NCBI GenBank assembly: GCA_013139345.1 | Contig: WTAY01000146.1 | Span: 1-16,673, forward strand | Direction: 5' to 3' | Origin: Methylophaga sp. | GTDB lineage: Bacteria > Pseudomonadota > Gammaproteobacteria > Nitrosococcales > Methylophagaceae | DNA: 16,673 nt | Made by a program: the position numbers and the translations under genes | Notes under the pieces: generated by a model | Seen by the model: the letters and a program-made list of their open reading frames with translations, nothing else | Database searches by the model: none | Told to the model about the DNA's origin: nothing | In this document: piece after piece, positions 7,684 through 13,366 of the stretch | Position numbering within the stretch: the stretch's first letter is position 1 | Layout: every line of letters starts with the position of its first letter

Positions 7684-8715
7684 TTAAATCTTTCGAGTTT
7701 TCAGAAGGTTCTCGTGTACGAAGTAAATATTACCTCTTGCTCTAGTGCATGCGACATACAATTTATTTCGGGTGGATTCTGCGAGTTGCATCGCACCTTC
7801 CTTCATAAATGCAGTGCCTGCTGTTCCATTAAGCACGACGCAAATATCTTGATATTGATTTTCTCCCTTCGACTTCCCCCAGTTCTTTGCATTACACCTA
7901 TACTTTGAAGAATTTCTAAAAAAGAGCTTAACGACATCATCATTGTCGGCTAAGTCTAATACCTCTTGTGGATCCTCTATTAGGAGAATATCTACTGAGT
8001 CTTCACGATGAGATTCTATATCAATAGCCATTCTCTCCGATATGAATGAGCAAACTTCAGGCGCACAACGGTGGCTTTTCAGAAGAGTCGTTGTGTCTAC
8101 GACGAGGCCCATCGATTCAAATGATTTCAAATATTCTGAATACTCCTTGTGAAGGTTTTTTTTATAGTTGCCATCACGACTGGTGTCGAATGTATGCTGA
8201 TGAAAATCACCAACCAAAGTAATGTCTCTATTCACTGAACACACATGCTCGATAAGTCCAAAATCATAAGATGCAAAATCTTGTATTTCATCAATGAAGA
8301 TCTCGTCAAAATACTTCTCGATTCTTGAATTTACATCGTCGAGCCTATTGAATTGACGCAGATACTTGGCAATACGATTATGATAAATCAACCGACCTCT
8401 GGTGAAAAAATGACTCGATTTATCAGTTTGAGGCGGGGTGTTTTTGATGGATGCAGAATCCCAACAAATGCCGGTTGATTTGGAGGAAAGGGCATAAAAA
8501 GGCATGTAACAAAATGAGTATAAAAACGTGAAGTACGTCATCAGAGTGATGCTGGGCGGAATACAACCGAACTTGTCCTTGATCCTCGACTCTAGGTTAC
8601 AAGTGTTATCAACAGTATAAGTAATAACTAACGCTTTTTTATCTAAACTGAGAGCATCAATGATGAGTTTTGTTTTGCCTGAGCCTGCAACCGCAAAGAC
8701 TACTCGCTTATCCAT
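7684..8715 (-). CDS. Short UvrD-like SF1 helicase, GajB-like
   Basis: This 343-residue protein has the SF1A helicase motifs in order: Walker A AVAGSGKT (8-15), motif II IFIDEIQDF (139-147), motif III LVGDFHQHTF (167-176), a motif IV-type SHRC segment (211-217), a motif V-type GKSKGE (280-285) and motif VI LYVACTRARG (319-328). It is much shorter than UvrD/Rep (about 700) or the B. cereus GajB (494), so the 1B/2B insertions are mostly missing, yet the motifs look intact. The ATG at 8715 overlaps the end of the OLD-type gene by 16 bp, with AGGAAG at 8723-8728 seven bases upstream, so the two are translationally coupled. In Gabija, GajB senses DNA ends or nucleotide depletion and activates GajA; that role is inferred from pairing. 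The gene itself looks unbroken, but the nonsense codon upstream may reduce its expression. Confidence 0.85.
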   Translation of the reverse strand: MDKRVVFAVAGSGKTKLIIDALSLDKKALVITYTVDNTCNLESRIKDKFGCIPPSITLMTYFTFLYSFCYMPFYALSSKSTGICWDSASIKNTPPQTDKSSHFFTRGRLIYHNRIAKYLRQFNRLDDVNSRIEKYFDEIFIDEIQDFASYDFGLIEHVCSVNRDITLVGDFHQHTFDTSRDGNYKKNLHKEYSEYLKSFESMGLVVDTTTLLKSHRCAPEVCSFISERMAIDIESHREDSVDILLIEDPQEVLDLADNDDVVKLFFRNSSKYRCNAKNWGKSKGENQYQDICVVLNGTAGTAFMKEGAMQLAESTRNKLYVACTRARGNIYFVHENLLKTRKI

Positions 8716-10286
8716 GCAATCACTTCCTGTATGTAGTCGGGTGCAATTAGCTCATCCGCTTTTTGTAATAGAAGTTGGTAAGCAGCTTCAGCTTTATTTG
8801 CAAGCATGTATTGAAGCACTGTGTTACTTCTCACTCTATCTGCAAAAAGCTCATCGCAAATATCTTTGTTTACATTGTAGAAACTAATCTCAAATGTTGT
8901 GTTTGCTGGATCACAATCCGCACGAATAAGGATCTTAGCGGCTTGAGAGAAGTCGGAATATTTTTCAGTGATGTTTTCTTTGAAGTTGCCGTCATTGTCG
9001 GTAATCACCGCAGTCTTAATTTCGAGAAGAGATGCAATTTCGAGATAGCGTTTAAAGCTAAGGCCTCCTACAGAAGCCACGTGAACATCGGATTCCAAAA
9101 TGTCAGTGCCTGTCAGGTTCTTATACAGGGGGGCCAAAAGGATAAACTCAGCGGCTCCCTCGACGAGTAAAATTTTACTAGATAGTACTAACTCTAGAAT
9201 GTTTGTTATTGGGGCTTTTGAGAAGAATTTGGCAGTATCAGGATTCAGGTCTTTCAAAAAAATCGGCTGGTTCGATTGCTCGCTCAAAAAAATTGCTTTA
9301 TTTAAATCCAGGCGCGCAGATATTAGGCAGCTATGTGTAGTAACTAAGAGTTGCGAACCATTTGAATCGTTAATACATTTGATCAGCTGATTCATGCTTC
9401 CATGACTGAGATGGTTCTCAGGCTCTTCCAAAAGAACTACGTCGGGCTCATTATTTGAGTTTCCCTTCGAAAGTGCAAATTCTGTCCTGACAAAGCATTG
9501 TCGGCCTTTACCCATATTTTCAATTTGAACGCCATTTTCAGCTATGGTCAAGTCATTTTCCAACGTCGATCAAGCACCATGTCTTAATTCAAATGAATGA
9601 CCCTCAGACATTGACTCGTTAATGCCTGTTAGTTCATTCTGGCTGAAGTCAGATTTAATTTGACGGTATCCAAATCGAAGTTTGCTTCGCTCGTCAAATT
9701 TAGAGTGTGTTTCGTATACATTTTTGATGTAGCTGCGGGTGGCATACTCATTACTTATTTGGGTATTGTCTATTAGAAGGTGCTTCATATAGCGGCTATA
9801 TCCTGTATAGCTTTGTCCTTGAAACGTACTAAAATTAATTTGATAAAACTCAAATGGAAAAGCAGAGTTACCGTTACTAAGAACCTGATCGATTTCACCC
9901 TTGAGGTCGACGCGAGGCGACAGCTCTAGTCGCAGGCCATCGGCAGTTTGGTTTAAGGAATTATTTTCTCCGTTCAATCCAAAGTTATTTTGTTCATTTA
10001 GATAAACCTCCAAATAGCAAACCGGAAGGTTTTTAAAAATCCGATGCGGTGCGTCAAGCATTTGGAAGTTATCGATAGCTTGGATGTTAATTAGACTATC
10101 TACACCCAATGATTCTATACGATTCTGGTTCCCGCCTAATACCAACTCAATTGCTAAGACGAGCGTACTTTTTCCTGATCCATTGTCGCCGATCAGGACA
10201 TTCATATCGCTGTTTAAACAAACATCAAATTCAGTAAATTTTTTAAAATTCGATAGTCTGACTCGTTCGATGTATTTATTTGTCAT
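8700..10286 (-). pseudogene. OLD-family ATPase/TOPRIM nuclease (GajA-like), interrupted by an in-frame UGA
   Basis: Read through, this is 528 codons. The ABC-type ATPase half has IGDNGSGKST (Walker A, about 32-41), the signature-like MGKGRQ (258-263), Walker B DVVLLEEPENH (282-292) and the H-loop VTTHS (315-319). The TOPRIM nuclease follows: LLVEGAAE (363-370), VGGLSF and TDND (409-412), the Glu and DxD metal ligands. Class 2 OLD nucleases are defined by pairing with a UvrD-like helicase, which follows here with a 16-bp overlap; this is the Gabija layout (GajA nicks phage DNA and is held off by nucleotides). A TGA at 9570-9572 (codon 239) splits it with no frame change, so a single C-to-T change from CGA is one simple origin. 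The next open part starts at TTG 9563 without a ribosome binding site. AAAGGG at 10292-10297 supports the ATG at 10286. Probably inactive unless read through. Confidence 0.85.
9570..9572 (-). other. In-frame UGA stop inside the GajA-like gene
   Basis: On the minus strand the frame reads CAT GGT GCT TGA TCG ACG TTG GAA. The upstream part (10286-9573) and the downstream part (to 8700) are in one frame: 10286 minus 9563 is 723, a multiple of three. UGA is used as a true stop elsewhere here (recX). The following base is T, not the leakiest UGA-C context, and no obvious SECIS-like hairpin follows. Confidence 0.9.
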
Positions 10287-10353
10287 TGAATCCCTTTAGT
10301 AATCAATAGAATCAGACTCCATTGAGCGATTCTTTTATATTCCATAGTTGCAA

Positions 10354-10376
10354 TAATCTCAGTTTGTTAGAGATTA
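10354..10376. promoter_or_regulatory. Dyad-symmetric element between divergent gajA-like and recombinase genes
   Basis: TAATCTC (10354-10360) and GAGATTA (10370-10376) form a perfect 7-bp inverted repeat with a 9-bp AT-rich spacer, in the 173-bp divergent intergenic region. A weak minus-strand promoter can be drawn over it (TTGATT, 17 bp, GATTAT). The symmetry and position suit an operator, but no regulator gene is in the island. Confidence 0.4.
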
Positions 10377-10459
10377 ATCAATGTCTTCTTTGGGTCGAAT
10401 AGCGACCAACACCACTAACGTTCATACTTAATAGCCGATCCGAAATGGAGGGCTACACA

Positions 10460-11086
10460 ATGCTATATTTACCATTATTGAGAAAACCACAGGAACCTTG
10501 GAATAAAGGTAAGCTCATAGGTCAAAAGCCACCACTTAAGTTACGTGAAATCTGGGCTATTCGTATTCAACTTCAATTGGAACATAGAATCAAAGAAGTC
10601 GCCTTATTCAACCTGGCTATCGACAGCAAACTAAGAAGCTGTGATTTAGTTACTCTTAAAGTTAGAGATCTAACTAATGGCAACACAATATTACCCCGTG
10701 TCATGGTCCTACAGCAAAAGACAAAAAAGCCTGTTCAATTTGAGGTTACAGAACAAACTCGTGATTCTCTATCAAAGTGGATTACATTCGGAGAGCGGCT
10801 ATCAAGTGATTATTTATTTTCTAGTCGCATACATAGCTCAGAGCATCTCTCAACTCGTCAATACGCGAGGATTGTTCACAAGTGGATAAAGATGATTGGT
10901 CTTGACACTACTCTTTATGGAACTCACACCATGAGAAGAACCAAAGTGACGCTGATTTATCATCGAACGAAGAATCTACGAGCCATACAATTATTGCTAG
11001 GCCACACAAAACTTGAAAGCACTGTGCGTTATCTCGGAATAGAGGTTGATGATGCTTTAGAAATGGCAGAACAAACAGAAGTATAA
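10460..11086 (+). CDS. Small tyrosine recombinase/integrase
   Basis: The 208-residue protein is a catalytic-domain-only tyrosine recombinase. It has Arg box I (R59 in AIDSKLRSCDLV), the beta-hairpin lysine region QQKTKKPVQFEV (85-96), H156-x-x-R159 (HTMRR), H182 in LLGHTKLE, and the nucleophile Y191 in STVRYLGI. It lacks the N-terminal arm-binding and SAM-like core-binding domains of phage integrases and is close in size to FimB/FimE. The N-terminal KPQEPWNKGKLIGQKPPLK segment belongs to a widespread stand-alone integrase group that I recognise. I chose ATG 10460 because GGAGGG at 10447-10452 lies seven bases upstream; the ATG at 10445 has no ribosome binding site and overlaps that signal. 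All catalytic residues are present, so it may be active. Whether it inserted this island is inference. Confidence 0.92.
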   Translation: MLYLPLLRKPQEPWNKGKLIGQKPPLKLREIWAIRIQLQLEHRIKEVALFNLAIDSKLRSCDLVTLKVRDLTNGNTILPRVMVLQQKTKKPVQFEVTEQTRDSLSKWITFGERLSSDYLFSSRIHSSEHLSTRQYARIVHKWIKMIGLDTTLYGTHTMRRTKVTLIYHRTKNLRAIQLLLGHTKLESTVRYLGIEVDDALEMAEQTEV

Positions 11087-11445
11087 GTCACTAGAAGATT
11101 AGCGATCACTTAGCGGTGGTCGCTAACGTGCCAAAAGCGGTCATTGAATTTATAAATGTGAATCATGAAATCAAAAGTTTTTACTCTGACCCCAAATATC
11201 CATGGCAATGTAATTTTGCACAGAGCCATGATCAGACCAAACAACCTGTTCAATTTGAAAAAGTTAACCATTACACAAATGCTGCTTTTATAAAGCAGAA
11301 TGATTCCTTTCAGTTGTCCGTTATTAGGGCCATACTGATATTTCTGCATTGATATCTTAGTTTGCATTACTGTCAATGCTTAGCTGTCCTCAGGTTGGCT
11401 CAAACTGACTTTAGGTTAGTACACTTTTGACTATAGGTAAATATA
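11087..11445. other. Intergenic stretch after the recombinase, with a strong hairpin
   Basis: No convincing gene is seen in these 359 bp; overlapping open frames on both strands lack ribosome binding sites and recognisable content. An 11-bp stem (11099-11109 with 11116-11126, loop TTAGCG) lies 12 bp after the recombinase stop and lacks a T-run. It is followed at 11128-11147 by the second copy of the 20-bp repeat seen at 7501-7520. Confidence 0.5.
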
Positions 11446-11562
11446 ATGAGCAAAGGCAAAGACAATAAAAAAAATGTTAAAAAGAAACCGCTTTTAACCG
11501 CAAAGGAAAAGAAAGCAGCGAAGAAATCAAAGAAATCTGAAACTAATGTACTAGGACATTAA
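11446..11562 (+). CDS. Small lysine-rich protein of unknown function
   Basis: This is a 38-codon frame starting MSKGKDNKKN and ending ETNVLGH with TAA. About 15 of the 38 residues are lysine, with a KEKKAAKKSKKS run near the middle, so the product would be very basic. I recall short proteins of this style (SKGKD-KK start, EKKAAKK middle) as an unnamed conserved group in marine Gammaproteobacteria; that is memory, not a search. A weak AGGTAA (11435-11440) precedes ATG by five bases. A GC-rich hairpin follows eight bases after the stop. It could bind nucleic acid or ribosomes, but no function is known. The reading frame has clear coding character compared with the AT-rich surroundings, though its length keeps confidence moderate. 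Confidence 0.6.
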   Translation: MSKGKDNKKNVKKKPLLTAKEKKAAKKSKKSETNVLGH

Positions 11563-11569
11563 ACCAGGC

Positions 11570-11596
11570 AAGCCACCCAGTTACTGCGGTGGCTTT
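11570..11596 (+). terminator. Hairpin after the lysine-rich small gene, possible terminator
   Basis: AAGCCACC (11570-11577) pairs with GGTGGCTT (11588-11595); CAG/CTG in the loop can extend the fold. Only three T follow, so it is a weak intrinsic terminator at best, though its place right after a stop codon fits. Confidence 0.4.
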
Positions 11597-11879
11597 CCAG
11601 CCTAACCTCAAAGTGTAGTGGCCAAGTAAATCTGACCATGGATTAGTAGTCTACTCCAATGAATGACTGCTTTAGATCAATATCCAATAGGTACCATCAC
11701 TGCCCACTTTGGGTCGCCAGCCGACATTTAAAAAAATCTAAGAGTAAAGCACTGTACTCAACAATATATACGACTTTTATAACTGATACTAAACAACACT
11801 AAAGTGTAGTAAACACAAACTATTGGCCAGAGCTGCAAGCAATTGATTTAATTAAATTATTACTTTATTTTTAGTCTAA
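11597..11879. other. AT-rich stretch before the right repeat
   Basis: I see no gene or RNA here. AAAGTGTAGT occurs twice (11610-11619 and 11802-11811 region), which may be chance or the remains of a transposable element end. No transposase piece accompanies it. Confidence 0.4.
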
Positions 11880-11985
11880 CTATGAACCAGGCGGTAACAC
11901 GTTCGAATCGTGTCGGGCGCACCATATACTTGGTGTAAAAACAAACAGTTATCGTTAATTCGGTAGCTGTTTTTTTTGCCTAAAA
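11880..11985 (+). repeat. Right direct repeat (attR-like), truncated tRNA-Arg 3' end plus terminator
   Basis: This is the second copy of 7324-7430. It holds the tRNA-Arg sequence from the anticodon loop (CTATGAA here, CTACGAA in the gene) to CCA, then the linker and the terminator hairpin. The 5' half of the tRNA is missing, so it is not a functional tRNA gene. It marks the right end of the island. Confidence 0.85.
11944..11977 (+). terminator. Copy of the tRNA-Arg terminator in the right repeat
   Basis: The stem AACAGTTATC / GGTAGCTGTT is conserved, with loop GTTAATTC and eight T. It would stop transcription leaving the island before the HDOD gene. Confidence 0.7.
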
Positions 11986-12288
11986 ATCACGTTAACTAAA
12001 ACTACTAATGAAAAACCCTTCGCTAAAATGGGCTAAAAACAATTACTTTGTTACGCAGGTCTAAGCAGCTTAAATAAAACTAATTATTTTCAAATAAAGA
12101 AGTAATCTATCTTGAAGTGTGAGCTCCTACTGATAAGATTAAAGTCACCTCTACTTCATCCTTCGTAAAGCAACTTCTAACTCTTGAATAATCTCTAATC
12201 TAAGTTCAGAAAAAAATCACTTGCAGTAATAAAATAAGAGTATCCTGTATTTACAGAGGACTTCTCACGCTTGGGGAGGGCTCAAGCC
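11986..12288. other. Leader region upstream of the HDOD gene
   Basis: These 303 bp hold no gene. No strong sigma-70 promoter is visible; TTGCAG at 12221-12226 is a possible -35 without a good -10. The last 35 bp carry two GGA motifs (12258-12260 and 12275-12277). The second lies in the loop of a 5-bp hairpin (GCTTG 12269-12273 with CAAGC 12283-12287) that covers the Shine-Dalgarno sequence. Confidence 0.45.
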
Positions 12289-13212
12289 ATGACTAACCAA
12301 TCAACTGAACACCGCCAACGTATTTTAAGAGATATTAATAGAGCAATCGATGATTTGCCTATGCTTCCTACGGCTGTCAGTGAGCTCATGTCTCTCAGTA
12401 TCTCTGATGATTTATATTTCGAAAAAGTAAAGACTCTTGCTGAGCAGGATCCAACCTTTACTGCTAGGTTAATCAAGGTAGCAAATTCTGCTGCTAGTGC
12501 ACCTATTTCTCAAATAACGTCTATTTCTCATGCCGTTTCAAGAATTGGAACGCGACAGATCAAGGGGTTGATAACAGCTTATTCGGTTTCAAAAATATTT
12601 GTACCTAGAAATAATAGTGAACTAAACTTATGGGTTCACTCCATTCAAGTAGCTGTAGCGTCACAATCAATCGCACGGATGGCAACTCGTCTAAAAATCT
12701 CCCCAGAACAAGCATATCTCTGTGGACTACTACATGATATTGGACGATTCATACTCTTTAATAAAATACCAGATGGACCGGTACGAATAGATGAAACAGA
12801 TTGGGAAAGCCCTGAAAAGCTACTTGAGGCTGAAAAAGAAATCTGTGGATTAACGCATGCAGCTTTAGGTGGTTATGCAGCAAAAAAATGGGGATTACCA
12901 AGAGAAATAGCGAATGTTATTACCAATCATCACTTATACCATTACTTAACATTAACGCCGGAAGAAGAAAAGGAATCAAGGCTAGTACAAGTTATTCAAA
13001 TGGCTGATTATTTAAGTATAATTTTGATGCAAACTCCCGATATTCTTTCTTATCCCCCTGAAAAACTTCAAGCAATAATTGAGCAAAGATGTGTTCACCC
13101 TTTATGGAAGACGCCACCAATTTCTCCATATTTATTACAAAGTGAGGCTCAAAATATTTACGATAAAGCATCAAAAATAGTGGACGGTCTTGGTATTTGT
13201 ATTGATGAATAG
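12289..13212 (+). CDS. HDOD-domain signalling protein
   Basis: HDOD proteins are HD-related, often non-enzymatic signalling modules linked to c-di-GMP, biofilm and stress control. The 307-residue protein has the domain at about 20-215: LPMLPTAVSELMSL, LIKVANSA (61-68), the TSISHAVSRIGTRQIKGL block, LWVHSIQVA (114-122), LCGLLHDIGRFIL (144-156, keeping the His-Asp pair) and WGLPREIANVITNHH (201-215). The last 90 residues are not assignable. I chose ATG 12289 with GGGGAGGG at 12273-12280; the TTG at 12271 lies inside that site. A histidine kinase gene follows 154 bp downstream in the same direction, which suggests shared signalling, although a large AT-rich hairpin lies between. The leader looks like a CsrA target. 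Confidence 0.93.
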   Translation: MTNQSTEHRQRILRDINRAIDDLPMLPTAVSELMSLSISDDLYFEKVKTLAEQDPTFTARLIKVANSAASAPISQITSISHAVSRIGTRQIKGLITAYSVSKIFVPRNNSELNLWVHSIQVAVASQSIARMATRLKISPEQAYLCGLLHDIGRFILFNKIPDGPVRIDETDWESPEKLLEAEKEICGLTHAALGGYAAKKWGLPREIANVITNHHLYHYLTLTPEEEKESRLVQVIQMADYLSIILMQTPDILSYPPEKLQAIIEQRCVHPLWKTPPISPYLLQSEAQNIYDKASKIVDGLGICIDE

Positions 13213-13224
13213 GGTTTAATTCAT

Positions 13225-13257
13225 CAACTATTTATTATCTATATTAATAAATAGTTG
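13225..13257 (+). terminator. Large AT-rich hairpin after the HDOD gene
   Basis: A perfect 13-bp inverted repeat (13225-13237 with 13245-13257, loop of 7) follows the stop by 12 bp. No clean T-run follows. A competing 7-bp hairpin (13204-13210 with 13219-13225) spans the stop codon. It may be a weak terminator or an mRNA 3'-end stabiliser. Confidence 0.5.
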
Positions 13258-13366
13258 CTCATTTCATAAAAGAACAGTTACATTAACGAATATCTATAAT
13301 TTATCGCGAAGTGCGGTACGTTTTACGACTAAATAACAACGTGTAATATATGGAGGTATCATCACA

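Larger units (their letters stand above)
7328..11985. mobile_element. 4.6-kb genomic island in tRNA-Arg carrying a Gabija-like operon and a tyrosine recombinase
   Basis: The segment is bounded by direct repeats of the tRNA-Arg 3' end. It contains a minus-strand nuclease/helicase operon, a divergent tyrosine recombinase, a 38-codon lysine-rich gene and long intergenic stretches, while the flanks are tightly packed conserved genes. That is the build of a small defence island. It has no replication, conjugation or phage structural genes, so it is a satellite-like or decayed element. The six differences between the two repeats suggest the insertion is not recent, or that the element brought a diverged attachment site. 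The limits are given as the outer edges of the repeats. Confidence 0.8.

Noticed and set aside
9561..9563. TTG as a genuine start of a separate downstream nuclease gene
   Set aside because: No Shine-Dalgarno sequence precedes it, and the downstream part begins in the middle of the ATPase domain, without Walker A. It is the in-frame remainder of the interrupted gene.
9530..9572. Selenocysteine reading of the in-frame UGA
   Set aside because: The bases after the UGA form at best a 4-bp stem (CCAT/ATGG) with no SECIS-like apical GGTT loop, and OLD nucleases are not known selenoproteins.
11245..11262. 14-base identity with the recombinase gene (CCTGTTCAATTTGA, also near 10730)
   Set aside because: Isolated match with no extended similarity on either side, so it is probably chance and not a second integrase remnant.
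11110..11376. Overlapping open frames of 78 and 88 residues on both strands
   Set aside because: No ribosome binding site, no recognisable domains, low-complexity AT-rich composition, and the two frames overlap each other. They look like chance frames.
11608..11830. Possible insertion-sequence remnant with repeated AAAGTGTAGT
   Set aside because: No transposase fragment, no clear terminal inverted repeats and no target duplication were found; a 10-base match is too weak.
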